The notes beneath the pieces are model-generated. The model did not search any database. It saw nothing but the letters and a program-made list of their open reading frames with translations, and had not been told where the DNA came from. Below are positions 15,485 to 24,086 of a DNA stretch of 64,000 nt, piece after piece. Each line of letters opens with the position of its first letter. Within the stretch, counting starts at the first letter, position 1. Source of the DNA: JAKQDP01 sp964536975. Its GTDB lineage: Bacteria; Patescibacteriota; Patescibacteriia; 2-01-FULL-39-33. The stretch lies in NCBI GenBank assembly GCA_964536975.1, contig CAZHYS010000003.1:30780-94779 (forward strand), written 5' to 3'. A program made the translations under genes and the position numbers.

Positions 15485-15970
15485 ATGAAGTTAATATATT
15501 TAAAAATTAATTCACTTAATGGTATAAAATTATTTTTCCTAAATCTGATTACTATTTTTTTATTTATCATTGACCGTTTGGCCAAAAAAATATTCTTCGC
15601 TAATCGCGAAGAGTATTTTATTTTCGGCGATTTTTTGCGGCTCAAGCTGGCGCTTAACTCCGGCATCGCTTTTGGCATCAGGTTGGATGCCATTGTCATC
15701 GCGATTTTTTATGTTGTTATTTTCTTGGTTTTGGTTTGGTTTTTGGCGGATGCCGTCAAAGAGCGACGGTATTTTGTGGTTTTTTGTCTTGGCCTCGTCA
15801 TTGCCGGCGCTTTTTCCAACTTGCTTGATAGGTTATATGTCGGCCAAGTGATTGATTATATTGACGTCAAATATTTCAGTGTCTTCAACTTGGCGGACGC
15901 GATGATTGTTGGGGGAGTGATGGGGATTTTTGGGAAGGGTATTAATTTTAAGATTTTTAGTAAAAAGTAA
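15485..15970 (+). CDS. lspA: Lipoprotein signal peptidase (signal peptidase II)
   Basis: A 161-residue membrane aspartic protease with four membrane segments (about 15-33, 61-84, 96-118, 134-152). It cleaves the signal peptide of diacylglyceryl-modified prolipoproteins. Family blocks are present in order: the DRLAKK helix end (about 30-35), LNSGIAFG (57-64), GAFSNLLDRL with the first catalytic Asp (about 117) and FNLADA with the second (about 138). Its substrate-preparing partner lgt is at 48278 and a lipobox protein at 58834, so the pathway is present in this genome. No SD is seen. Confidence 0.95.
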   Translation: MKLIYLKINSLNGIKLFFLNLITIFLFIIDRLAKKIFFANREEYFIFGDFLRLKLALNSGIAFGIRLDAIVIAIFYVVIFLVLVWFLADAVKERRYFVVFCLGLVIAGAFSNLLDRLYVGQVIDYIDVKYFSVFNLADAMIVGGVMGIFGKGINFKIFSKK

Positions 15971-16021
15971 TACTATTTTAATAACCTAAAGTGGGATGTC
16001 GTGTTTACTTATTAAATATGG

Positions 16022-16027
16022 TATAAT
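16022..16027 (+). promoter_or_regulatory. Extended -10 promoter of the AT-rich two-gene unit
   Basis: TGGTATAAT, with the hexamer at 16022-16027, lies about 95 bp before ATG 16124. A convincing -35 is not visible. Confidence 0.45.
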
Positions 16028-16123
16028 AAAGACAATCGAGATAAATAGCATATAAATACATTAAAAGTGACAAGTTAAAATACATCATGGTAGAAAAGTA
16101 AGAATGATACTAAAACCTTTAAA

Positions 16124-16654
16124 ATGGATTGTATGAGTTCGATTTGTATTAGTTTGATTATAAGTACCTTATTAACTTGGGGGGTTGGATTATCAATTCC
16201 ATTAATTCTCCGTTTTTTAGTTTTTAAAAAACCAGTCGGTAAGATAACCGCTGTCGGCATAGTTTTTCTTAATTGGTTTTTTGATTTATGTTTTTTTATT
16301 GCGATTGGCAGTGAAAGTAAGACACACGGAGCTTTATTTCTTGTAGCCCTTGTTTCTTATGGAATACTTCGCGGTAAAGATGGCGTGAATAAGGTATTAA
16401 AGAAAAAAGATAACGAAGAATCTAAACCCCAACCTTTTTTAGAAAATGTAAAACCGATTGGTTCTCCAGAAGAATACGAGGATAGCATTTACAAGAGTTT
16501 AAGGAGCTTGAAAGAAGGGCATAATAATAATGATCTTGAAAAAATGATAATTAAGAAAATAAAAAGGGATAGTATCGCCAATAATAACTCCTATTATTCG
16601 GAAGATTGGCAAATTCATTACGCTAAAGAAAGAATTATGGATAAATTAAAATAA
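16124..16654 (+). CDS. Membrane protein of unknown function
   Basis: A 176-residue protein with three hydrophobic segments (about 6-30, 43-62 and 68-85) followed by a charged cytoplasmic C-terminal half. The base composition is clearly more AT-rich than the neighbours (AAA, ATA and TTA codons dominate), as is the next gene, which suggests shared origin by transfer. I do not recognise the family. The two genes are 18 bp apart and probably co-transcribed. Confidence 0.6.
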   Translation: MDCMSSICISLIISTLLTWGVGLSIPLILRFLVFKKPVGKITAVGIVFLNWFFDLCFFIAIGSESKTHGALFLVALVSYGILRGKDGVNKVLKKKDNEESKPQPFLENVKPIGSPEEYEDSIYKSLRSLKEGHNNNDLEKMIIKKIKRDSIANNNSYYSEDWQIHYAKERIMDKLK

Positions 16655-16672
16655 TATAAATAATAACTTTTT

Positions 16673-17755
16673 ATGAAAAAATTATTTATTATCCCACTAC
16701 TATTATTGGCCTTTAGCTTTAATGAGGCGAAAGCATTTGGTTCTTTTAAATTGATTGATTTTAAATTAGAAAAAACAGGAATGGTGGGGGTTCCTTTTAG
16801 TGAATATATAAATTATATTTATAGTGGTGACTATTATTCCAAAATTTCAGTCATCGGTGCAAAGATACCAAATGGTTTAACTCTCGGATCAATTAATTAT
16901 GGAACAAATGGAGTGGATTCGGTTAAATTAAGTATAACACCTAAAGAATCTGGAGTGTATCCTTTAACATTAATTTTAACTGATAATAATGGCGCTGTAT
17001 TAAGCCAACCGTTTAATTTTACTGTTAGTGATAACTCTTATAGTATAATTACAACCGCTTTGCCAAGCGCTATGACTGGAAAACAATATGATGGGGTTAT
17101 TAAATTAAAATATTTTGGTTTAGATAATCCAGTAACTGTTATGTTAGATGGTGATGGATTGTCTAAATTATGTCTGTATCCTAGAACAACGGTGATTTCT
17201 ACAGATTACTCGTCTGGTTTTCCAGAAGAGACCATAGAGGTGTCTTTTTCTGGTTTGCCATGTTCGGCAGGACAATATACGGTAACACTTTATGTTGGAG
17301 AGGAAAAAGCTAAAAAGTACACTCTTTATATAGAAAAAAACCCCAGCATTGCAACGGGGGAGTCAGAAGAGTCTGCTACGGCCGGTGTAGACAGCACGGA
17401 GGTATCATTAAATGTTCGAGAAAGATTGATAAAAACAAAGGACAATCCAGCCGTATATTTATTAGAGAATGGAGCTAGGAGATTATTTGTTAATTTTGAT
17501 ACTTACTACAGTTGGTATGGAAATGATTTTTCTTCCGTTGAAGAAATAAGTCAAGATGAATTCGACGATTTATCTTTAGGTAAAAATGTGGTAGTAAAAT
17601 CTAATAGCTATATTAAATTTGAAAACGGCAATTCGATATACCGTATTCAAGATGATGTAAATATTTGCAAAACTATTGAAACTCCGAATAATTTTTACTT
17701 AATACAGACAGCATTTGAAATGGATTACACTAGAACAGGAGACTGCTTAGAGTAA
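16673..17755 (+). CDS. Secreted protein with Ig-like (He_PIG/cadherin-like) repeats
   Basis: A 360-residue protein with a signal peptide (MKKLFIIPLLLLAFSF, cleavage near AKA). Residues about 25-120 and 122-220 look like Ig-fold domains of the putative-Ig type: 'GVPFSEYI...LTLGSINYG...GVYPLTLILTDNNGA' is the usual He_PIG pattern. The C-terminal 120 residues form a separate domain beginning near NVRERLIKTKDNPAVYLLEN, which resembles repeat units seen in surface proteins of this group. Likely exported and surface-attached. AT-rich like its upstream neighbour. A perfect 13-bp terminator stands about 185 bp downstream. Confidence 0.65.
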   Translation: MKKLFIIPLLLLAFSFNEAKAFGSFKLIDFKLEKTGMVGVPFSEYINYIYSGDYYSKISVIGAKIPNGLTLGSINYGTNGVDSVKLSITPKESGVYPLTLILTDNNGAVLSQPFNFTVSDNSYSIITTALPSAMTGKQYDGVIKLKYFGLDNPVTVMLDGDGLSKLCLYPRTTVISTDYSSGFPEETIEVSFSGLPCSAGQYTVTLYVGEEKAKKYTLYIEKNPSIATGESEESATAGVDSTEVSLNVRERLIKTKDNPAVYLLENGARRLFVNFDTYYSWYGNDFSSVEEISQDEFDDLSLGKNVVVKSNSYIKFENGNSIYRIQDDVNICKTIETPNNFYLIQTAFEMDYTRTGDCLE

Positions 17756-17939
17756 GCCATATAAATAAGCCAGTATTAAATTCAGTCGCCAGTTTTTTAT
17801 AAAGAATATTTATTTTATTTAATCATTCGTCTTTGTTGTCTTAAAATAGAATTAATACTTAACTAGACTAAAGATATTTAGATTTTATAAAAAAAGGAAA
17901 TTGGTCGTCTATCTTAATAAAACAAGATTCCATAATAAC

Positions 17940-17969
17940 AATATAACCCCAAGCATTTGGGGTTATATT
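17940..17969. terminator. Perfect 13-bp hairpin terminator
   Basis: 17940-17952 pairs fully with 17957-17969 around GCAT. The A/T-rich ends allow function in both directions; it ends the AT-rich unit before comM. Between 17756 and 17939 I see nothing else. Confidence 0.75.
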
Positions 17970-18038
17970 GTGTTAAAATTACCATAAGCTATTAGTTATT
18001 AGCAATTATCTATACGCCATAAGCCATAAGTTATTTCC

Positions 18039-19565
18039 ATGTCCTCCAAAATTTTTTCCGCGGCCATCATCGGTCTTGATTGCGAAGTGGTGGAAGTGGA
18101 AGCGGACAATTCGCCGCACGGCCAGCCCGGCATCCATATCGTCGGTCTGCCGGACAAGGCAGTTGATGAGTCCAAGAGCCGGGTGTATAGCGCGGTTAGG
18201 AATTCCGGCTTGGAATTTCCGCGCGGCAATGTCACTGTCAATCTGGCGCCGGCCGATCTCAAAAAGGTCGGCACTTATTATGACTTGCCTATAGCCGTAG
18301 CTTGCCTTGAGCAAAGCAGTGAGGTTGACTTGACCGGCTGGCGGGAAAACAGCCTGTTTGTCGGCGAGTTGGCGCTGGGCGGCGACTTGCGGCCAATTGC
18401 CGGTGTTTTATCAATCGCTCTGATGTGCCGCCGCCGCGGAATCAAGAATATTTTTTTGCCGCGCGGCAATGCCGCCGAGGCGGGACTTGTCAAGGAGATA
18501 AATATCTACCCCTTGGACAACTTGCGGCAGCTATATCAGCATTTCAAAAGTATTGAGCCAATCGGCGAGTTTGTCGCCGGCGATTACTTTTCTGCCGCTG
18601 CCGATTTTTGCCCGGATTTTGACATGTCTTCCATCAAGGGACAAGAGCAGGCCAAGCGCGCTTTGGAAATCGCCGCCGCCGGCAGCCACAACATTCTGAT
18701 GTCTGGCCCGCCCGGCTCGGGCAAAACCATGCTCGCCAAAGCAATGTCTTCAATTTTGCCGCGAATGACGATGGAAGAAAGCCTGGAAGTGACTAAGATT
18801 CACAGCGCCGCCGGCGTTTTGGCCAAAGATCAGCCGCTTATCACCGATCGCCCGTTCCGTTCGCCTCATCACACCGCTTCGGCCATTGCCTTGGTCGGCG
18901 GCGGTTCGTGGCCGCGGCCGGGCGAAATCTCTTTGGCGCATCGCGGCGTTCTGTTTCTGGATGAATTTTTGGAATTTCCGAAAACCGTTTTGGAAAACTT
19001 GCGTCAGCCGTTGGAAGACGGCATTGTGACTGTCTCGCGCGTTGCCGGCACGATCAGGTTTCCGGCTAAGTTTGTTCTGGTGGCGGCAATGAACCCGTGC
19101 CCTTGCGGTTATCTGTCCGATCCGGACAAGGAGTGTATTTGCAGTCAAAGCCAGGTAGTCAGTTATCAAAAAAAAGCATCCGGTCCGTTGCTTGATCGGA
19201 TTGATATTCATATTGAAGTGCCGCGGCAGAGCTTTGACAAATTGGAGGCGACTGAAATCGGCGAATCATCGGCTGTCATCAGGGAGCGGGTGCAAAAGGC
19301 GAGAGATCGGCAGCTGTGGCGATTTGCCGAAGACAATATTATTAACAATTCGGAAATGGGCAGCCGGCAGATTGAGAAGTATTGCCAACTGGACAATGAT
19401 AGCCGCCAATTATTGCGGCAGGCCGTGGACAAGTTTCATTTGTCGGCCAGGTCATTTCATCGGATTTTGAAATTGGCGCGGACCATTGCCGATTTGGCCG
19501 AGAGCGAAAAGATAATGACCGAACACTTGGCGGAGAGCTTGCAGTATCGGCCGAGAGTGGAGTAG
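18039..19565 (+). CDS. comM: YifB/ComM family Mg-chelatase-like AAA+ ATPase
   Basis: A 508-residue protein. Residues 1-170 form the ribosomal S5/Lon-like fold of ComM (GLPDKAVDESKSRVYSAVRN near 34-53; PRGNVTVNLAPADLKK near 61-76). Residues 195-400 are the AAA+ domain with Walker A GPPGSGKT (about 224-231), Walker B LFLDEF (about 306-311), and CPCGY (near 353) as part of the zinc-like insert. The C-terminal Mg_chelatase_C region ends the protein. ComM is a hexameric helicase promoting branch migration in natural transformation. The pilin-like gene at 52159 and DNA uptake in this lineage make that role plausible. The start follows a short-word repeat tract, with no SD. Confidence 0.93.
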   Translation: MSSKIFSAAIIGLDCEVVEVEADNSPHGQPGIHIVGLPDKAVDESKSRVYSAVRNSGLEFPRGNVTVNLAPADLKKVGTYYDLPIAVACLEQSSEVDLTGWRENSLFVGELALGGDLRPIAGVLSIALMCRRRGIKNIFLPRGNAAEAGLVKEINIYPLDNLRQLYQHFKSIEPIGEFVAGDYFSAAADFCPDFDMSSIKGQEQAKRALEIAAAGSHNILMSGPPGSGKTMLAKAMSSILPRMTMEESLEVTKIHSAAGVLAKDQPLITDRPFRSPHHTASAIALVGGGSWPRPGEISLAHRGVLFLDEFLEFPKTVLENLRQPLEDGIVTVSRVAGTIRFPAKFVLVAAMNPCPCGYLSDPDKECICSQSQVVSYQKKASGPLLDRIDIHIEVPRQSFDKLEATEIGESSAVIRERVQKARDRQLWRFAEDNIINNSEMGSRQIEKYCQLDNDSRQLLRQAVDKFHLSARSFHRILKLARTIADLAESEKIMTEHLAESLQYRPRVE

Positions 19566-19646
19566 GATGGCTAGTTTATAAAGTTAGAAAGTTTTTAAAG
19601 TTTATAAAGTAAATATATTTTGTAATCAGTAATAGTAATTCTATAA

Positions 19647-19680
19647 AAACACCCATTCTGAGCACTCGGGATGGGTGTTT
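19647..19680 (+). terminator. Terminator of comM
   Basis: A 10-bp perfect stem (19647-19656 with 19671-19680) ending in TTT, about 80 bp after the stop. The 14-nt loop can pair further inside. Confidence 0.75.
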
Positions 19681-19689
19681 ATTAGTGTT

Positions 19690-19835
19690 CTATGTTTCGT
19701 GATTTATGTTTCGTGATTTCCCGAGTCGCGAGTTACGAGTTCCGTTACCGATTACCGATTACTGATTACCATCTTACAGATGGTTCGGCTTCGCTCACCA
19801 CAAGCTTTATAGACTTTATGACTTTCGACTTTCGA
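19690..19835. repeat. Short-word repeat tract (GATTACCGATTAC / GACTTTCGACTT type)
   Basis: About 145 bp made of degenerate words such as TTCCGTTACCGATTACCGAT and TTTATAGACTTTATGACTTT. A closely related tract is at 41615-41780. No gene or terminator was recognised in it. Confidence 0.6.
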
Positions 19836-21149
19836 CTATCTAATATAATTCAACGGATTGACGCGGCTGCCATTGATGCGGACTTCAAAGTGCAGGTGCG
19901 GGCCGGTTGATCGGCCGGTCGTACCCTCGGCCATAATCACCTGGCCGCGGCTGACCTTGTCGCCGACCTTGACATAAATCTGGCTGGCGTGTCCATACAA
20001 TGTCGTGGTGCCGCCGCCATGGTCAATTGTCACATTATAGCCATAGCCGGTCCTAAGATATTGGACGCGGGTGACAATACCATCTTCGGCGGCGTAAATC
20101 GGCTTGCCTTGGCCGCAAGCGATGTCCAAACCGGTGTGCAGCCAGCCGCGGTAGTATTGGGTGATGCGACGGCAAGAGCTCGGCCATTGCAGTTTGCTGC
20201 TGGAAACAGCTGCCGGAGCAGTATTGGTCGGCGCGCTGGCAACCGCCGGAGTGCTGTAAGTTCTCGGTTTGGCAGTATAGACGACGCGGCCTCCGGGCAC
20301 CATAAGAATGTCCCCGACTACCAAAAGTTCGTCATCAATATTATTAAAATCCTTAATGGCGTCGGCAGTAGCCTCGTATTTTTGAGCAATAGCTTTGATG
20401 GTATCGCCTTTTTTGACTGTATGAATGACACCGGAGGTCGGCGGGATGATGAGTTTTTGTCCGGGTTTAATGTAAGAAGTGGACGACAAATTATTGGCCC
20501 ACAAAATAGTATTGACAGAGATATTAAAACTGGTGGCAATAGCTCCAATGGAGTCACCTTCTTTGACAATATATTCTTGAATGCTGGTTTTGGTGATTTT
20601 TGCCGCTTCAGTGCTGGCTAAATCCGGCTTGACCAAGGTACTGCCGCCTTCGGTCATAGCCAATTCCGAGCCGTACTGACCCTGATAAATGTCGTCCTCA
20701 TTCATCTGTGATTGCGACAATAGATCGCGCGAAAGATATGAACTTTTTTCCAAATAGCTGTTGCCGGTGATTTCTTCTGACGCCATTGTTGAGTCTTCAA
20801 TTATTTCCAGATTCTCCACGCCGACAAGATCATAGATTAGAGCGCCTTGGCCGTAATCCTCCTCGTTATTGCCATAAGCAAAGATATTGGAAGTGACGAC
20901 AAACAGTGAAATAACGATGACAACGACATGGACAATGTATCTATTGGAGAACAACAAAATGACTTTTTCCATTTGGCCGGAAGTCTTTTTGGCGATTTTG
21001 TTTTTTGTCAGCAGATAACGGCCGAAAAAGGGAATTATTATCAGTCGGAAAAAGATTTTTGCGACAGACAAAAATGGGCCTTTAAACAGCTTTAAAAGGC
21101 GCCAAATCATTTTTGCCAAAAATTCCAAACCAGTGATGGTCAGCGTCAA
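19836..21149 (-). CDS. LysM-domain M23 metallopeptidase
   Basis: A protein of up to 437 residues with one membrane segment at about 72-95 and an outer part. Two LysM peptidoglycan-binding domains follow: EYIVKEGDSIGAIATSF (about 190-235) and IHTVKKGDTIKAIAQKY (about 240-285). A C-terminal M23 (LytM-type) domain has the zinc ligands in HTGLDIACG (near 340), the HGGGTTTLYGH block (near 380) and GPHLHFEV (near 420). It probably cuts peptide cross-links, or, like NlpD, activates amidases. The first start is TTG 21149; an in-frame ATG at 21110 is as likely. It faces comM tail to tail. Confidence 0.9.
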   Translation of the reverse strand: MTLTITGLEFLAKMIWRLLKLFKGPFLSVAKIFFRLIIIPFFGRYLLTKNKIAKKTSGQMEKVILLFSNRYIVHVVVIVISLFVVTSNIFAYGNNEEDYGQGALIYDLVGVENLEIIEDSTMASEEITGNSYLEKSSYLSRDLLSQSQMNEDDIYQGQYGSELAMTEGGSTLVKPDLASTEAAKITKTSIQEYIVKEGDSIGAIATSFNISVNTILWANNLSSTSYIKPGQKLIIPPTSGVIHTVKKGDTIKAIAQKYEATADAIKDFNNIDDELLVVGDILMVPGGRVVYTAKPRTYSTPAVASAPTNTAPAAVSSSKLQWPSSCRRITQYYRGWLHTGLDIACGQGKPIYAAEDGIVTRVQYLRTGYGYNVTIDHGGGTTTLYGHASQIYVKVGDKVSRGQVIMAEGTTGRSTGPHLHFEVRINGSRVNPLNYIR

Positions 21150-21247
21150 AAACCGAATCGCGATTTTTCTAATAGATGATTTAATAATGGTGGTTTAAGT
21201 ATTGAAACCTTGATTTTGATTATAAAATTATGAGGTTTTTTTGTCAA

Positions 21248-21276
21248 TTGGTTTAAATGGCTTTTTGTGTTAAATT
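21248..21276 (+). promoter_or_regulatory. Promoter giving a leaderless message
   Basis: TTGGTT (21248-21253), 17 bp, TAAATT (21271-21276). ATG 21283 begins 6 nt past the -10, where transcription itself should start. Confidence 0.5.
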
Positions 21277-21282
21277 ATTAAT

Positions 21283-22188
21283 ATGGATCAAGAAAAAATC
21301 AGCCAAAATATTATTCAGATAGTCTGCTATTTTGACCTGTTTGACTATCCTTTGACAGCAATAGAGATTCATAAGTGGCTGCCGGTCAAGGCGGGTTTGG
21401 CCGAGGTGGTCGCGGCTTTGAATTCATCCTGGTTTAATGGCAAAATTGATTGCCGCGACGGCCTGTATTTTCTTTTCGGTCGCCATGATTTGCCGGCCTT
21501 GCGCGGTCGCCGCTATCTCTTGGCTGAACGGAAATTCCGTCGGGCGATTTTTTTGGCAAAAATTTTTTCCCATTTTCCTTATATACGCGCGATCGCGATT
21601 TCCGGATCGCTTGCCTATTCCAATGCCCGGCCGGAGAGCGATATTGATTTATTCATCGTCGCCGCCAAGGGTCGGGCTTGGACGACGCGGTTTTTTGTCA
21701 ATTCTTTTTTGTCTGTCTTCAATCTGCGGCCGCGTGGCGACAATCGCCGCGACAAGATCTGCGCCAGTTTTTTTGTCGCCGCCGACGGGTTGGATTTGAG
21801 TTTTATCCGGCATTACCGCGAGGATATTCATTTTGCCTATTGGCTGTCGCAGTTTGTTTTTTTGTTTGGCGATGAGGCCGGATTTTTTGCCGCCAATAGC
21901 TGGCTGGCCGATTGTTTGCCGAATTTTTATCCTTTCTCTCTTTCCGCCCGCCGCCGGCTTTCCGGTCGCGCTCTTAGTTGGGACTGGCTAGCCGCCTGGC
22001 TGCCAGAAAATTTTTTTCGCAAAATCCAATTGATTATTTTGCCTCGCCGATATTTGGCGCTCGCCGCCGCCGGCCAAGATGTGGTTTTGTCGGACCAAAT
22101 GATCAAGATTCACACCGGCGCCAAGGGCCGGCAGGTGGCAGAAAGGTTAGCGCAAAAAATTGAATCAATTATAAAATCAAATGGATAA
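21283..22188 (+). CDS. Nucleotidyltransferase-fold protein
   Basis: A 301-residue protein. An N-terminal winged-helix-like region (about 5-60, with FDLFDYPLTAIEI) is followed by a pol-beta-type nucleotidyltransferase core: ISGSLAYSNARPESDIDLFI (about 106-125) gives the G-S motif and the DxD metal ligands. The rest is helical and rich in R and F. The substrate is unknown. The stop overlaps the start of the O-antigen-ligase-like gene by 8 bp, so the two are translated together; this suggests a role in surface polysaccharide work, but that is inference. Probably leaderless. Confidence 0.75.
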   Translation: MDQEKISQNIIQIVCYFDLFDYPLTAIEIHKWLPVKAGLAEVVAALNSSWFNGKIDCRDGLYFLFGRHDLPALRGRRYLLAERKFRRAIFLAKIFSHFPYIRAIAISGSLAYSNARPESDIDLFIVAAKGRAWTTRFFVNSFLSVFNLRPRGDNRRDKICASFFVAADGLDLSFIRHYREDIHFAYWLSQFVFLFGDEAGFFAANSWLADCLPNFYPFSLSARRRLSGRALSWDWLAAWLPENFFRKIQLIILPRRYLALAAAGQDVVLSDQMIKIHTGAKGRQVAERLAQKIESIIKSNG

Positions 22189-23563
22189 TCTTCGCAAAAT
22201 AATTGACGGTCTGGTTTATCTTTTCGTCTTTTTACTGCCTTGGCAAACCGTTTGGATTGTGGAGGAAAGATTTTTGGGCGGCGCCAAGTGGCAGGCCGGC
22301 ACAGTCGCTATTTACGGCACGGAGATCTTGTTGTGGCTGATCATTATTTTGTCGTTGGTCGTTTGGGCTAAAGAAAAAAACAACAAAATGTCTTTTGATT
22401 CTTTCCGATCATCTATTACCAATCACTATTTGCCCGTCACTGGTTACTCGTTGCTAATTTCTATTTTCCTTCTCTGCTCCCTCCTCTCAATTTTTTGGTC
22501 CGGCGATAAGCAGTTGGCGCTCTATTGGTGGATCAAGCTGGCTGAAGGCATCGTGCTATTTTTTGTTGTTTCATTCGGACGTCTCCGCGTCAGAAAAATC
22601 TGTTGGCCGCTCGCTCTATCTGGCGCTGTCCAAGGCGTTTTGGCGATTTGGCAATTTTTGGTCCAGGAAGTAGCGCCTAATAAGTGGCTCGGCTTGGCCG
22701 CGCATTTGCCCGCTGAATTGGGAACGGCCGTTGTGGCCACATCGGACGGCCGCTGGCTTCGGGCTTATGGCGCTTTTTCTCATCCGAATATTTTGGGTGG
22801 ATTTTTGGCAATTAGTTTTTTTGCCACCCTTTTTTTGTATCTGAACTATCGTCCCGGCGGCCGGAAAATTATATTAGCGTCGTCTTTATTGGCTATCTCC
22901 GGCGGATTATTTTTCAGTTTTTCCCGCAGCGCGTGGCTAGCGGCAGTGACGGCTTATGGCGTATGGCCTATGGCGTATGGCCTATGGCGTATGGCCTATG
23001 GCGTATGGCCTATAGCAAATAGCAAATGGCAAATGGCCGGCAACAAAAAATTTTTGGAAATTATCAAACCGACATTGTATCTGCTTTTTGTTTTTTTGGT
23101 TTTATTCTCTATTTATCGCCCGCTGGTAGCGGCGCGCGTCGTTTCCAGTGACCGATTGGAGATAAAATCCGTTCAAGAGCGGCTAGACTCTGTTGCTAAC
23201 GCCGAGCAAATGGTTAAAAGTCATTGGCTTGCCGGAGTTGGCATCGGTAATTATACTTTTTCGCTTCATCAAAAGAATCCCGGCTTGCCCGCCTTTGCCT
23301 ATCTGCCGGCGCACAATCTGTATCTTTTGATCGCGGTCGAGCTGGGCCTGGTCGGCAGCTTGATTTTTCTGGCGATAATCGCATCTTTTTTTCTGTCCGC
23401 TTGGCGCCGATCACCCCGGGAGTTTTGGCCGGCAATCTTTCTGGCGATAATTTTGATCTTGGGCTGTTTTGACCATTACTTTTGGACCAGCTATTCCGGG
23501 CTCATGCTATGGTGGCTGACAGCGGCGCTAATTGTAAAAAAAGAGCCAGATAGCGGCTCTTGA
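22181..23563 (+). CDS. O-antigen ligase/polymerase-like (Wzy/WaaL, PF04932) membrane protein
   Basis: A 460-residue protein with about ten to twelve membrane segments. The C-terminal half has the family pattern: a large loop with RLDSVANAEQMVKSHWLAGVGIGNYTF (given here only as about residues 328-355) then PAHNLYLLIAVELGLVG near 395. Such proteins ligate or polymerise surface polysaccharides. Oddly, 22961-23016 is a 14-bp tandem repeat (four copies), read in changing frames as MAYGVWPMAYGLWRMAYGVW, followed by IANSKWQMAG; this is the intergenic short-word repeat type found inside a gene. It sits in a loop between membrane segments. The stop codon lies within the groESL promoter. Confidence 0.85.
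   Translation: MDNLRKIIDGLVYLFVFLLPWQTVWIVEERFLGGAKWQAGTVAIYGTEILLWLIIILSLVVWAKEKNNKMSFDSFRSSITNHYLPVTGYSLLISIFLLCSLLSIFWSGDKQLALYWWIKLAEGIVLFFVVSFGRLRVRKICWPLALSGAVQGVLAIWQFLVQEVAPNKWLGLAAHLPAELGTAVVATSDGRWLRAYGAFSHPNILGGFLAISFFATLFLYLNYRPGGRKIILASSLLAISGGLFFSFSRSAWLAAVTAYGVWPMAYGLWRMAYGVWPIANSKWQMAGNKKFLEIIKPTLYLLFVFLVLFSIYRPLVAARVVSSDRLEIKSVQERLDSVANAEQMVKSHWLAGVGIGNYTFSLHQKNPGLPAFAYLPAHNLYLLIAVELGLVGSLIFLAIIASFFLSAWRRSPREFWPAIFLAIILILGCFDHYFWTSYSGLMLWWLTAALIVKKEPDSGS
22961..23016 (+). repeat. 14-bp tandem repeat inside the O-antigen-ligase-like gene
   Basis: Four copies of GTATGGCCTATGGC (the fourth with one change), itself made of two 7-bp halves, with related words on both sides (22954-23037). 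Since 14 is not a multiple of three the copies are translated in different frames without a stop. Confidence 0.85.
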
Positions 23564-23589
23564 CAGTCGCCCCTCCCTTGGGATAAAAT
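23560..23589 (+). promoter_or_regulatory. groESL promoter
   Basis: TTGACA (23560-23565) and TAAAAT (23584-23589) are 18 bp apart. The -35 overlaps the stop codon of the upstream gene. Confidence 0.7.
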
Positions 23590-23604
23590 GAGATTGGAAA
23601 ACAT

Positions 23605-23631
23605 TTAGCACTCTAAATTATAGAGTGCTAA
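23605..23631 (+). promoter_or_regulatory. CIRCE operator (HrcA site)
   Basis: TTAGCACTC (23605-23613), 9 bp, GAGTGCTAA (23623-23631): an exact match to the CIRCE consensus. It lies just after the -10, so HrcA would block initiation. hrcA is not in this window. Confidence 0.97.
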
Positions 23632-23667
23632 ATTATCTCAATTTAATAATAATTTCAGCTAAAATCT

Positions 23668-23943
23668 ATGACTATCAAACCGATTGGCGACCGCATTTTG
23701 GTCAAGCCGGTGACAGAAGAAGAAGTCACCAAATCCGGAATTGTTTTGCCTGATAGTATTGATAAGGAAAAGAAAGCCGAAGGCGAAATCATCGCGCTCG
23801 GCGGCGGCGAGAAAGTCGCGCCGCTGGGATTATCCGTTGGTCAGAAAGTCCTTTTCGGCAAATACGCCGGCGAGGAAGTGAAAGTCGGCGATGACGAGTA
23901 CAAGATTCTGAATCATGACGACATTTTGGCAGTCGTTGAATAA
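23668..23943 (+). CDS. groES: Co-chaperonin GroES
   Basis: A 91-residue protein. IKPIGDRILVKPV at the start, the mobile loop SGIVLPDSIDKEKKAEG (about 23-39) and the C-terminal YKILNHDDILAVVE are typical. It caps GroEL and closes the folding chamber. Directly under the CIRCE operator; groEL follows after 143 bp that hold a palindromic repeat. Confidence 0.97.
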   Translation: MTIKPIGDRILVKPVTEEEVTKSGIVLPDSIDKEKKAEGEIIALGGGEKVAPLGLSVGQKVLFGKYAGEEVKVGDDEYKILNHDDILAVVE

Positions 23944-23969
23944 ATAATTAAATCGCAAATTAAATATCT

Positions 23970-24040
23970 TCTCTTTGTCTGAAGGAGACACCTCCATTCC
24001 CCCCCCCTCCTTGTCTGAAGGATGGGGGCGGGGGGAGGTA
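23970..24040. repeat. C/G-rich dispersed repeat between groES and groEL
   Basis: Two copies of a TTGTCTGAAGGA-type word frame C-runs and G-runs that can pair (CCCCCCCCTCC with GGGGGCGGGGGAGG). It splits the groES-groEL operon and could affect mRNA decay or the ratio of the two proteins. Confidence 0.65.
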
Positions 24041-24086
24041 AAATCAATAATTACAATTAAAATTAAAAATTATAAATTAAAAACTT

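Noticed and set aside
22954..23037. CRISPR-like repeat array
   Set aside because: The units are 14 bp, contiguous and without spacers, and lie inside an intact membrane protein gene.
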